64,000 nucleotides of DNA from DT-110 sp030148525 (GTDB taxonomy: Bacteria; Bacteroidota; Bacteroidia; Chitinophagales; Saprospiraceae). Below are positions 17,677 to 25,700 of this stretch, piece after piece. Made by a program: the position numbers and the translations under genes. Location: NCBI GenBank assembly GCA_965227445.1, contig OZ245751.1, forward strand, positions 62,001-126,000, given 5' to 3'. The notes beneath the pieces were generated by a model, which had not been told where the DNA came from, did not search any database, and saw nothing but the letters and a program-made list of their open reading frames with translations. How positions within the stretch are numbered: position 1 is the first letter of the stretch; each line of letters begins with the position of its first letter.

Positions 17677-18360
17677 TTAGTTTCTGCGTGAAGCCTGTAA
17701 TTGATTGGTTATTTCTTTTTGCTGGGCAGTTGCTTTATCCAGCTTTTTCTCAGCATTACTCAGCGCAGTATTTTTCTCTCTGAGTAATTTTTCTAGTTCG
17801 GCAATCTGCTCTTGTAATTTTTCAATTTCCTTTTTGTTATTCTTCAAATCCTTTTCAGCATCGGAAATATCATCCCTGAGGTCAGCCACCTTTTCCTCGG
17901 CTTCTTCTACTTTTTCGGCGAAGTAGGCCGGCAGGGTTTGATCGAGAAAAGATTCTACAATGCTGCGCATAGTTTTAAACTCGGCTTGCAGGTCTTCGCC
18001 ACCGATATAGATGTCGTATCCTAAGGAACCAAATACATGAAAGGTTGTAACGCCATCATCCGAGGCGAAATGAGTGTAGAAGTCCATCTCTTTTTGCGAA
18101 AGCGCTTCAAAAACTACCTTTTCTGCTGACAGCATATCCTTATTGGCTAAAAACCCAATTCCTCTTATATGGACGTTGTGTTCGTCCTTGAGGTAATCTT
18201 CCCAGGCTTTTTTCAGATACTTGGGTGGCACCTCGACTTTAACCTCTACACTGGGGCGAGCTTTATCATCGTGCTCGTAGGTACTCCGGTTGATATTCAA
18301 GGTCTGAGCCGACAGACTCACTGCTATGAGTGAAATCCATAGGATATGTATAATCCTCAT
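17677..18360 (-). CDS. Secreted protein with C-terminal coiled coil, unknown
   Basis: A 227-residue protein. The signal peptide ends LSAQ (about residue 19). Residues 20-145 form a mixed alpha/beta domain with no family I recognise. Residues 150-227 are a long, charged coiled coil (VADLRDDISDAEKDLKNNKKEIEKL and onward). It could be periplasmic and oligomeric. A T-run/GNRA motif copy (18091-18103) crosses the gene in antisense orientation. Confidence 0.7.
   Translation of the reverse strand: MRIIHILWISLIAVSLSAQTLNINRSTYEHDDKARPSVEVKVEVPPKYLKKAWEDYLKDEHNVHIRGIGFLANKDMLSAEKVVFEALSQKEMDFYTHFASDDGVTTFHVFGSLGYDIYIGGEDLQAEFKTMRSIVESFLDQTLPAYFAEKVEEAEEKVADLRDDISDAEKDLKNNKKEIEKLQEQIAELEKLLREKNTALSNAEKKLDKATAQQKEITNQLQASRRN
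18091..18103 (+). repeat. T-run/GNRA mini-hairpin motif, antisense in CDS
   Basis: Plus strand TTTTTGCGAAAGC followed by G, giving a T-G closing wobble. The host gene is on the minus strand, where it encodes ALSQK. Confidence 0.65.
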
Positions 18361-18763
18361 GCTTATTTGTTTTACTATCCAACGGCTTAGGTTGCCTGGT
18401 GTTCGCTTGAGAGGAGAATAGGATGCTAAAAAAATGCCAGGGGTAAGGGGGGGATTTGCGGTTTGGACAGCGCAGGGAAAAGGACTATTTTCCCATTCGT
18501 TTCGGAATGGCTCTTGGCTGCCGGTAAAAGAAAAACCTTCGACCCTGAGCGGGGCCGAAGGTAGATTCAGTCGGAAAAAATTGGGAGTTTATCCGACCTT
18601 GGATGGATTCATGGGGTTGTGTGGTATATGAATATGGGTATTAAGGTTCCAGGTAAAAAGCTGCACCCCGGCAGGGCACAGCAGACATTCATTTAGCAAC
18701 GATTACAGAACCATATCACTGGTTTATACGCATTGTTACCCCTTCCTGCCGAAGAAAAAGTGT
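18361..18763. other. 403-bp intergenic region with one minus-strand terminator-like hairpin
   Basis: The stem CCTTCG / CGAAGG (18536-18561) is followed on the minus strand by TTTTTCTTTT, as in a terminator, but no minus-strand gene lies to its right before the sigma factor. Nothing else coding or repetitive was seen, apart from the promoter region of the sigma gene. Confidence 0.5.
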
Positions 18764-19366
18764 ATGGATAAACAAAAACAACCAGTTCATGTCGATCAGC
18801 GCTTTATCGAAGGGTTGGTTCGGCACGATCGGGTAATTATCGAAGAAATTTATCAGCGCAATGCCGGTCGCATACGGTCGCTGGTGGTGCGTAACAGTGG
18901 TGATGCTGATGATGCGCAGGATCTCTTTCAGGAGGTTCTGATGGCTCTGTATCGCCAGGGACAAGGGGGGCTAAAACTCCGTTGCCCCTTCGACGTTTTT
19001 TTCTACATCGCGTGTCGTAACCGCTGGATCAATGAGTTGAAGAAAAGAGGACGCAGGCGGGTAACAATTACCGATCCGGAGGGATTTACTATGCAAAGCG
19101 CTGTGATACCAGAGGTGGAATCGTGGCAGAAACGCGAAGAGAAAGAACATTTATTTTACCAAAAGTTCCAGGAATTAGGCCCTTCCTGCCGGGAACTGTT
19201 GGGCTTGTCGTGGACCTTCAATCCCGATACAGGCAAATACAACAGTTTGCTGGAGGTAGCATCCATGCTGGATCGCAGCTATGGCTATGTGCGAAAAAAG
19301 GTAGGGGAATGCCGGGCCCGGTTCATGCAATTGATTCGGGAATCTGGGGCATATAAGGATCTGTAA
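18764..19366 (+). CDS. ECF-type sigma-70 family RNA polymerase sigma factor
   Basis: A 200-residue protein. Region 2 is clear (IIEEIYQRNAGRIRSLVVRNSGDADDAQDLFQEVLMALYRQ), with the DDAQDLFQEV core-binding motif. Region 4 (SLLEVASMLDRSYGYVRKKVGECRARF) is a helix-turn-helix for the -35 element. There is no region 1.1 or 3, as expected for an ECF factor. Its stop is 2 bp from the start of a membrane protein gene that is probably its anti-sigma factor. Confidence 0.9.
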   Translation: MDKQKQPVHVDQRFIEGLVRHDRVIIEEIYQRNAGRIRSLVVRNSGDADDAQDLFQEVLMALYRQGQGGLKLRCPFDVFFYIACRNRWINELKKRGRRRVTITDPEGFTMQSAVIPEVESWQKREEKEHLFYQKFQELGPSCRELLGLSWTFNPDTGKYNSLLEVASMLDRSYGYVRKKVGECRARFMQLIRESGAYKDL

Positions 19367-19368
19367 GC

Positions 19369-20121
19369 ATGGAAGATCAGACTCAGACCTACGAGGCATA
19401 TTTGCGGGGAGAACTACCGGAATCAGAGCGTCGGGCTTTTGAGCAGTCTTGTTCGGACCCTGCCAGGCGAGCCGACTTTGAGATGTACCAGGCTGCTCGA
19501 AACTCGATCAGCCACCGCCGGGCAATTCAAGAAAAGGAGCACGCATTGCGGGAGCAAATCCAGCCCCTGAACAAGCGTTTTTTCGCTTCCGCTAAAAAAC
19601 GGAATCTTTGGCAACGCAATCGCGGATGGTTGAGAGTTGCGGCCATTGTAGCGCTGGTGCTCAGTGCCTTCGTGATTATCCAAAGCAACCGGTACGACGA
19701 CCAACGACTCCTGCGGATAGCTATGGATGAGCGACCGCTTTCCGCTACCAGAGGTTCGGAAGGCCTGTTTTCCTACCCCGAAGCCATGATAGCTTACGAA
19801 CAAGGACGCTGGGCCGAAGCAGCCGAAGCACTGGAACTGATCCCCGGTGACGATTCCGTGTATTCCGAAGCACAATTACACGCCGGGTATGCCTGGTTGC
19901 ATATCGGGGAATACCAGCGAGCCGTGACTGCCTTAAGCCGTGCTTTACCCCGTACTATCAGTCCCGACCAGCGCCAGAATGTGCAATGGCATCTGGCGTT
20001 GGCCGAGTTAGGGAAAAGCAAGGACTTGGCATCCCTGCAACCGATTTTGGAGCAACCGGACCATTCTTATCACGCCCAGGCGCACCAGCTCCGGAAAAAA
20101 TGGAATTCTATCTGGCGCTGA
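19369..20121 (+). CDS. Probable anti-sigma factor, single-pass, with periplasmic TPR-like region
   Basis: A 250-residue protein. Residues 1-90 are cytoplasmic and begin with the helical YEAYLRGELPESERRAFEQ pattern seen in anti-sigma domains of Bacteroidota. A single membrane segment (VAAIVALVLSAFVII, about 101-115) follows. Residues 140-245 contain TPR-like helices (AMIAYEQGRWAEAAEALELI, AGYAWLHIGEYQRAVTALSRAL). There is no zinc-binding HxxxCxxC motif. Tight coupling to the ECF sigma gene supports the assignment. Which signal it senses is unknown. Confidence 0.7.
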   Translation: MEDQTQTYEAYLRGELPESERRAFEQSCSDPARRADFEMYQAARNSISHRRAIQEKEHALREQIQPLNKRFFASAKKRNLWQRNRGWLRVAAIVALVLSAFVIIQSNRYDDQRLLRIAMDERPLSATRGSEGLFSYPEAMIAYEQGRWAEAAEALELIPGDDSVYSEAQLHAGYAWLHIGEYQRAVTALSRALPRTISPDQRQNVQWHLALAELGKSKDLASLQPILEQPDHSYHAQAHQLRKKWNSIWR

Positions 20122-20124
20122 TCC

Positions 20125-20140
20125 TTTTTTGGCGCAAGCC
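20125..20140 (+). repeat. T-run/GNRA motif variant with GCAA loop
   Basis: TTTTTTGGCGCAAGCC lies 4 bases after the anti-sigma stop codon. The loop is GCAA instead of GAAA, which keeps the GNRA pattern. The T-run precedes the stem, so it is not a standard terminator on this strand. Confidence 0.6.
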
Positions 20141-20143
20141 GGC

Positions 20144-20173
20144 TTGTCTTGGAGGTCCGTCTTCGTATCTTGG
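20144..20173 (+). promoter_or_regulatory. Bacteroidota-type promoter of the M1 aminopeptidase gene
   Basis: TTG at 20144-20146, a 19-bp spacer and TATCTTGG at 20166-20173 fit the -33/-7 pattern. The predicted transcript starts about 22 nt before the ATG at 20200. Confidence 0.5.
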
Positions 20174-20199
20174 CAGAAGACTTTAAAATGCCTTGACCT

Positions 20200-22815
20200 A
20201 TGCGCCTAAACCCTTGTTGGGTATTATCCCTTTCTTTGGCTGTACTTTCCATGCAATGTTCACCCTCTTCTCCGACTCAACCTGACGGGATCGTTTCGGG
20301 AGTCACGCGGGATCTGGCCGATGTCAGGGCCCGACAGATCGAAGACCTGCAGTACGATCTTTCTTTTTCCCTTCCGGAAAAAACCGACGAGCCCATTGCC
20401 GCAACAATCCGCATTGACGGCAAGCTACGCCATGCCGACACCAGTCTGATTTTGGATTTTCGACAACCAGTGGAGAATATCCAATCCGTTCGTGCTAATG
20501 GTCGCGAAATCCCCATCCGGTGGGAGGCCGATCACCTTATTATTCCCAGTTCGGACATTACCCCCGGCTCCAACACCTTTGCGATCTCCTTCATTGCCGG
20601 TGACGGATCGCTGAATCGTAGCTCGGATTACCTCTACACCCTGCTGGTTCCAGATCGAGCCAGTACGGTTTTTCCCTGCTTCGACCAACCCGACCTCAAG
20701 GCCCGCTACCGGTTGACCCTGGATATGCCGCTGGACTGGGAGGCGTCGGGGAATGGTGGTATCGACAGCACCTGGCAGGCTGAAAATCGCAAGTATATTG
20801 CGTTTGCGAATACCAAGCCTTTCAGTACCTATGTCTTTGGATTTGCCGCCGGACGTTTTCAGGTCAAGACGGCCCGCCGCCGCGGACGCTCCATGCGCAT
20901 GCTCTACCGGGAAACCAATGCAGCGAAAGTAGCGGCTAATACGCAGGCGATTTTTGACCTCCACGCTCAGTCGGTAGCCTGGATGGAGGAGTATACCGGC
21001 ATTGGTATGCCTTTCGGCAAAATGGATTTTGTGCTAATCCCGGGGTTTCAGTACGGGGGCATGGAGCACATCGGGAATATATTTTACCGCGAATCCAGTC
21101 TCATGCTGGAGCCCGATGCCTCGGAAAATCGGAAGCTGGGCAGGGCGCGCCTCATTGCGCATGAAACCGCCCATATGTGGTTTGGAAACCTGGTGACCAT
21201 GTCGTGGTTCGACGACGTATGGCTCAAGGAAGTCTTTGCCAACTTTATGGCCGCCAAGATCGTCAACCCTTCTTTTCCAAATGTCAACCACGATCTGAAT
21301 TTCCTGTGGTCCCATTTACCAAGTGCCTACAGTGAAGACCGGAGCCGGGGCAGCCACCCCATTCAGCAGGACTTGGATAATCTCAAAAATGCCGGTACTC
21401 TATACGGACGCATCATTTACCAAAAAGCTCCGGTGGTGATGCGCCAATTGGAAGCCAAACTGGGCGAAGCGGCCTTTCGGGAAGGGCTGAGCGAATACCT
21501 GCAGCGATTCGCCTACGGTAATGCTACCTGGGACGATCTTATACAGATCCTGGATAGGCGAACAACCGATGACCTCGCCACCTGGAGTGAAGCCTGGGTG
21601 AAGCGGGCGGGAATGCCAACGTATCGCACCAATGTTGACTGGAAGAAGGGCGGCCAACTGGATGTAGTATTGGAAGCGACGAATACCACCGAGGATGGAC
21701 TGCACTGGGACCAGGAAACACAGGTGGTTATTCTGTATACTACCGACTCCTACGAGATCAAACCGCTTTCCATTCAGGGAAAACGGTCACAACTTCCCGC
21801 CATGGCCTCCAAGCCGGAACCACGGGCCATTCTGCCCAACGCCAGCGAAATGAGCTACGGGTACTTTGCGCTCGATCAGAAGGGGCGCTCTTTCCTGATC
21901 GACCGTGCGTATCAACTTCCCGATCCTGTTCTACGGGCCACTGCTTACTGGAGTTTATACGAGGAGGTACTGAGGGGAGAATTCCCGCCCGCGCTTTTGA
22001 TGAATTTTGTATCTGTCGGACGTGAAGAGGACCCCCTGAATCAGGAACGCTTACTGAGCTATTACGAAGAGTTGTTTTGGCAGTACCTGAAGCCCGTCGA
22101 ACGGGGGTACTACCAACAGGAAAACAGCGATAAGTTATGGGCGTATCTGGAAAGTGGCAAATACCAGGATATTCAGTCGTCGCTCTGGAGTACCTACCAA
22201 CAAACAGCGCTGGATCCCGTACACCAACGTCGCCTGTATCGTATCTGGACCGGAGAAGACACTATTCCTCACCTGACCCTTTCCGAGAACCGGCGTATTT
22301 CGCTGGCCACCAGTCTGGCGATCTACATGCCGGATGAAGCGGGTACTATCATGGCACGTGAGATGGAACGCATAGAAAATCCGGATCAGCGGGAGCGTTT
22401 TGCCTTTTTGTTACCTGCACTATCTCCTGATTTCGAAGAGCGCAAAAAGTTTTTCGAATCCCTGAAAGATCCGGCCAATCGGGCTAAGGAGCCCTGGGTT
22501 GGGGCGGGGCTGAGATTGCTACACCATCCATTGCGTACCGAAACGGCCATTGCATTCATAGAGCCGGCCCTGGAAATGATGCCGGAGATTCAGGAAACCG
22601 GTGATATCTTCTTTCCCCGCCAGTGGGCAACGGCTACACTGAGTGGTCATCAATCGGAGGAGGCTGCCCGCATTGTACAAAACTTTATGGATGATAATCC
22701 GACCCTTTCCTATCGGCTGAGAAATAAGATCTGGATGGCCGCTGACCCGCTCCTTCGCGCCAGTAAGATGGAGGCTGTGGGTAGGATCCAAAGTGGCGAC
22801 CGCATGGATGATTAA
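20200..22815 (+). CDS. M1 family aminopeptidase, lipoprotein
   Basis: An 871-residue protein. The signal peptide ends in a lipobox (LSMQC, Cys20), so it is probably tethered to a membrane in the cell envelope. Residues 321-325 are HETAH, and Glu344 in WLKEVFA completes HEXXH-X18-E zinc binding. The exopeptidase motif, usually GAMEN, reads GGMEH at 286-290, with His instead of Asn. After the catalytic domain (to about 450) come beta and helical-repeat regions as in ERAP/PepN-type enzymes. It should remove N-terminal residues from peptides. It follows the sigma/anti-sigma pair but has its own promoter. Confidence 0.92.
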   Translation: MRLNPCWVLSLSLAVLSMQCSPSSPTQPDGIVSGVTRDLADVRARQIEDLQYDLSFSLPEKTDEPIAATIRIDGKLRHADTSLILDFRQPVENIQSVRANGREIPIRWEADHLIIPSSDITPGSNTFAISFIAGDGSLNRSSDYLYTLLVPDRASTVFPCFDQPDLKARYRLTLDMPLDWEASGNGGIDSTWQAENRKYIAFANTKPFSTYVFGFAAGRFQVKTARRRGRSMRMLYRETNAAKVAANTQAIFDLHAQSVAWMEEYTGIGMPFGKMDFVLIPGFQYGGMEHIGNIFYRESSLMLEPDASENRKLGRARLIAHETAHMWFGNLVTMSWFDDVWLKEVFANFMAAKIVNPSFPNVNHDLNFLWSHLPSAYSEDRSRGSHPIQQDLDNLKNAGTLYGRIIYQKAPVVMRQLEAKLGEAAFREGLSEYLQRFAYGNATWDDLIQILDRRTTDDLATWSEAWVKRAGMPTYRTNVDWKKGGQLDVVLEATNTTEDGLHWDQETQVVILYTTDSYEIKPLSIQGKRSQLPAMASKPEPRAILPNASEMSYGYFALDQKGRSFLIDRAYQLPDPVLRATAYWSLYEEVLRGEFPPALLMNFVSVGREEDPLNQERLLSYYEELFWQYLKPVERGYYQQENSDKLWAYLESGKYQDIQSSLWSTYQQTALDPVHQRRLYRIWTGEDTIPHLTLSENRRISLATSLAIYMPDEAGTIMAREMERIENPDQRERFAFLLPALSPDFEERKKFFESLKDPANRAKEPWVGAGLRLLHHPLRTETAIAFIEPALEMMPEIQETGDIFFPRQWATATLSGHQSEEAARIVQNFMDDNPTLSYRLRNKIWMAADPLLRASKMEAVGRIQSGDRMDD

Positions 22816-23119
22816 TTGTTTTTTTTTACCAAGGCCAACCGTGGGTGGAATTGGGGAGAGGGGGAATCGGAGAAATAGGGGCTATTCCTAAAAGTAGTTC
22901 ACCCGATAAGCGGTTAGCGCAAACTCGTACAAATAAATCGGAGGCAAGGATGAAAGGAGGTTTGGTCATTTGGATGACAAAAAAGGCAGATGGCATCGGG
23001 GATGGCATCGGGGATGGCATCCCGAAACAGAGGAACCTCAACCTCCCCTGCCCGCGAAACCCATACGGGCGTATGCCCAGTGAAGGCGGGAGCCTCAGCC
23101 TGAATCTTAACTATTTCTA
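22816..23119. other. Intergenic region with 12-bp tandem repeats and a dyad element
   Basis: GATGGCATCGGG occurs three times in a row at 22989-23024 (the last ends CCCG). At 23051-23090 a dyad with outer arms CCCGC / GCGGG encloses CATACGGGCGTATG. Heptamer-like G-rich sequence lies near 22840-22870. Open frames across it are artefacts of the repeats. Confidence 0.6.
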
Positions 23120-24166
23120 TCACGGTCGCAGCAATACTTTCATACACTGGTCCCTTTTTTGGTCGAACATACGGTAGGCTTCCACTCCCTCGCCCAGAGG
23201 CAGGTGGTGGGTGAACAGGGTTGCTAACTGGTCGGCGTCTTCTTGCGCCCATTTCAGCAATTCGGTCTGTAAACTGCGGGCCGGGCAACGGCCGATGCGG
23301 TAGGTGAGGTTTTGGTCATAGGCCTCAACGGGTGAAAAGGGGAGATGCGTTCCGGTGCAAACGCCAACTGCCGACAGCGTGCCGCCCGGGCGAACCAGCT
23401 CGAAGGCCGAGCGCACCGCAGTTTCCAACCCCACCACTTCCAGAACCTGATCGGCACCGCGGCCATCCGTGGCATCCCGTATAAGGGCCAATGGATCTTC
23501 TTCCATATAATTTATAGGCACGGCACCCCATCGTTCAGCCCATTCGAGGCGATGTTTGACCGAATCGAGGGCAAATATTCGTTGCGCCCCCATCTTACGG
23601 GCAGCCCAAATGGCCATGAGCCCGACCGGACCACAACCGACCACCGCCTGTACGCCTTCGGGATCGATCATCGATTGCCGGGCACAGAAATAGCCTGTTG
23701 CCAGGATATCCCCCAACAGGATCGCCGTTTCGTCCCGCAATCCATCCGGTCGCTTTACCAGAGTGCCGTCGGCCATGGGTACACGTACATAGGTTGCTTG
23801 TCCGCCATGGAGCCCCTTTCCCTGCGCCCGCCAGCCAAATAGCTGACTGTGGACGCAGCGACTGCTCAATCCGCGCCGGCAGTAGAAGCAACTTCCGCAA
23901 CTCACGGTAAAGGGGCTTATCACGTGATCTCCGACCTGCAGACTTTTGACTTTACTACCTTTCTCCACCACCTCTCCGGTGAATTCGTGCCCCATAGCAC
24001 AACCGTGGTCTAACCCCTTTTCCCGCTCGTGGTAGGGGTGCAGGTCACTACCGCAGATGGAACAGGCCTCCACGCGTACGATCACATCGCCGGGTGATTC
24101 CAATACAGGTTCCTCAATGTCTTCGTAACGGATGGTCTCGCGACCGTGAAAGGTGAGTGCTTTCAT
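23120..24166 (-). CDS. Zinc-dependent alcohol dehydrogenase (medium-chain family)
   Basis: A 348-residue NAD(P)-dependent oxidoreductase. Catalytic-zinc ligands are in SICGSDLH (Cys37) and GHEFTGEV. Structural-zinc cysteines cluster in SCGSCFYCRRGLSSRC. The Rossmann motif is VVGCGPVGLMAIWAA. The sequence is closest in type to glutathione-independent formaldehyde-dehydrogenase-like and threonine-dehydrogenase-like MDR enzymes; the substrate cannot be assigned. It stands alone. Downstream is the repeat-rich gap at 22816-23119. Confidence 0.88.
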   Translation of the reverse strand: MKALTFHGRETIRYEDIEEPVLESPGDVIVRVEACSICGSDLHPYHEREKGLDHGCAMGHEFTGEVVEKGSKVKSLQVGDHVISPFTVSCGSCFYCRRGLSSRCVHSQLFGWRAQGKGLHGGQATYVRVPMADGTLVKRPDGLRDETAILLGDILATGYFCARQSMIDPEGVQAVVGCGPVGLMAIWAARKMGAQRIFALDSVKHRLEWAERWGAVPINYMEEDPLALIRDATDGRGADQVLEVVGLETAVRSAFELVRPGGTLSAVGVCTGTHLPFSPVEAYDQNLTYRIGRCPARSLQTELLKWAQEDADQLATLFTHHLPLGEGVEAYRMFDQKRDQCMKVLLRP

Positions 24167-24202
24167 CCCCTAATTTTTAATGATTAATTTTTGATTTTTA
24201 AT
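24167..24202. repeat. AT-rich heptamer-like repeats
   Basis: Alternating ATTTTTA / ATGATTA / ATTTTTG units lie directly upstream of the dehydrogenase and next to the MITE-like element. A similar tract lies at 57690-57772. Confidence 0.5.
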
Positions 24203-24326
24203 TATACCGCTTCCGAAAAGGTTTGGGCTTCGCCCAATCTTTTCACGCGAGTATATACTCGACTCGAAGTGGTTTGGGACACCAGCACGAAGTACTGCGG
24301 AGCAAAACCACTTCGTTGTCGGTATA
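24203..24326 (-). mobile_element. MITE-like element, 124-bp copy
   Basis: Terminal inverted repeats are TATACCG (24203-24209) and CGGTATA (24320-24326). On the minus strand it starts TATACCGACAACGAAGTGG and ends TTTTCGGAAGCGGTATA, the same ends as the 52-bp copy at 13961. The interior has further inverted pairs (CCACTTCG / CGAAGTGG, GGGCTTCGCCC, AGTATATACT). There is no open reading frame. Confidence 0.7.
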
Positions 24327-24384
24327 CATGCTCAGGGGCTCAGGTAGTAGGAATTCGGTAATTAACCACGGACCATGTTTGCCG

Positions 24385-25404
24385 TCAGTCGTTGATCGTC
24401 AACCGTAATTTTTCCGCCATCTCCGGATCGTTAATGACGATCTGGTCACCTTCCAGGCGCACTCGCCCTTCGGCCAGGTCACGGCGGGAAAATTGCAGAC
24501 TCATACCATTGGCGGATATACGGTGCTGGAAATGGCGTTTCAGGGTACCCTGGTCGAACCGGAAATCGTCTTCCAGTGGGAGTTCTTGCTCCTGGATGTA
24601 GGATTGTGCTTTGGGTTCGTCTTTGTAGAAGGCCTGGTCAAATTCTTTGATGCTGATGGTGTGCTGGGGAGCACTCATGGCGTATTCGCGCACCTGATCC
24701 TGGAAAACAGCGGCTTCCATGGGCGCACCGGTCTCCTCATCAACCGGAGGGGGCAGTTGTTCGACCATTTGGAGAAAAGACTGAGTGAGGTCACGACTGC
24801 TTTCGGGCCGGTCGAGGCCGATCCAATTGGTGAAGTATTCTGAGATAGTACGCTGGCTGGAGGCGTGTTTGATCAGTTCGAGGCAACGGGCCTGACCCGA
24901 CTGAAATTTGGCGATATTGATACGACCGGCCATTGCGAGTTTGTCGGTATTCAGGTAGGTTATGGTTTTGAGGCCGAAGGAGCGGTGCGCATCGTCCTTG
25001 TCGAACAGAATCCCTTCTGTATCGCGCACCAGAAAAATGCCCAGTTGGCGATCTTCTTCGATGGTATAATCGGCGTACACCAGATAGCCGCCTTTCGCTC
25101 CGGTGACGCCCTGCAAACTCAACTGTAGGGCCTGCATGGTCTCCCGGGAAAATTGCTGAAAGCCTTCTTTAGTATAACCTCCATCGTGCAGGATCTGGAA
25201 GTAACCGGGAAACAGCGCATCCTCCGGGGAACTGAAGTACCCCAGCAGGGTATCCGATTTCTGCTCGAAGGTCTGGTTAAGTTTGTGGACCAGCTGATGG
25301 GCGCGTTCCTCGGGTGGCATACAGGCCAGGCTTAAGAAGAGGCGGGCTTCATTCTCTTCCGGTGCTTTGATCAGTTCGTGGACGATGAGATGGTGTAATT
25401 CCAT
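24385..25404 (-). CDS. Nucleoid-associated protein NdpA/YejK family
   Basis: A 339-residue protein. The ATG at 25404 (MELHHLIVHEL) is chosen because the 27 residues upstream are translation of heptamer repeats. The family (PF04245) binds double-stranded DNA. Conserved features include the N-terminal IVHELIKAP, the central GGYLVYADY and LGIFLVRDTEG strands, and the C-terminal helical and SLQFSRRDL regions. The DNA-related role (nucleoid binding or a defence-associated role seen in some relatives) is not specified by the neighbours, a MATE pump upstream and a dehydrogenase downstream. Confidence 0.85.
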   Translation of the reverse strand: MELHHLIVHELIKAPEENEARLFLSLACMPPEERAHQLVHKLNQTFEQKSDTLLGYFSSPEDALFPGYFQILHDGGYTKEGFQQFSRETMQALQLSLQGVTGAKGGYLVYADYTIEEDRQLGIFLVRDTEGILFDKDDAHRSFGLKTITYLNTDKLAMAGRINIAKFQSGQARCLELIKHASSQRTISEYFTNWIGLDRPESSRDLTQSFLQMVEQLPPPVDEETGAPMEAAVFQDQVREYAMSAPQHTISIKEFDQAFYKDEPKAQSYIQEQELPLEDDFRFDQGTLKRHFQHRISANGMSLQFSRRDLAEGRVRLEGDQIVINDPEMAEKLRLTIND

Positions 25405-25406
25405 TT

Positions 25407-25500
25407 TTGAAGTGTGAAGTGTGAAATGTGAAGGTAGGGGGGTAGGTCGGAAATCGGAAATCGGCGGTCGGAAAAAACGCTTCACGGTTCACGGTCCAGG
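25407..25500. repeat. Heptamer repeat array
   Basis: Three successive 7-bp families: GAAGTGT/GAAATGT, then GGTCGGA/AATCGGA/AATCGGC, then TTCACGG/TTCACGG/TCCAGGG. It lies upstream of the NdpA start. Confidence 0.7.
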
Positions 25501-25543
25501 GCCGGACCACGCTTCGCGTAATTGAGTATCGAGTGATCATAAG

Positions 25544-25607
25544 TCCACAGCTTTAGCTGTGGGAATGAATGAGGAAAATCACCTCTCTCCTCCACCACTT
25601 TAGTGGT
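25544..25607. repeat. REP/BIME-like pair of palindromes
   Basis: The palindrome CCACAGCTTTAGCTGTGG (25545-25562) and ACCACTTTAGTGGT (25594-25607) are separated by 31 bp containing GAGG / CCTC. Both share a TTTA-centred loop and CCAC/GTGG foot, as in REP sequences or IS200/IS605 ends. No RAYT or TnpA gene is in the window. Confidence 0.6.
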
Positions 25608-25610
25608 AAC

Positions 25611-25700
25611 CGGATCACGGTCCACGGTTCACAGTGTTAGTTTCTAATTTCTAATTGCTGACCTCTATTTCCCACTTCCGACCTCCGCTTTCCGATTTGG
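25611..25700. repeat. Heptamer repeat array running into the MATE 3' end
   Basis: TCACGGT/CCACGGT/TCACAGT units, then TTTCTAA and CCGACCT types. The array continues past the MATE stop at 25665, so the last residues of that protein (Lys/Arg/Glu-rich tail) are partly encoded by repeat sequence. Confidence 0.6.

Noticed and set aside
22914..23288. Minus-strand ORF containing DAIPDAIPDAI
   Set aside because: It is translation of a 12-bp tandem repeat and overlaps the dehydrogenase gene in another frame.
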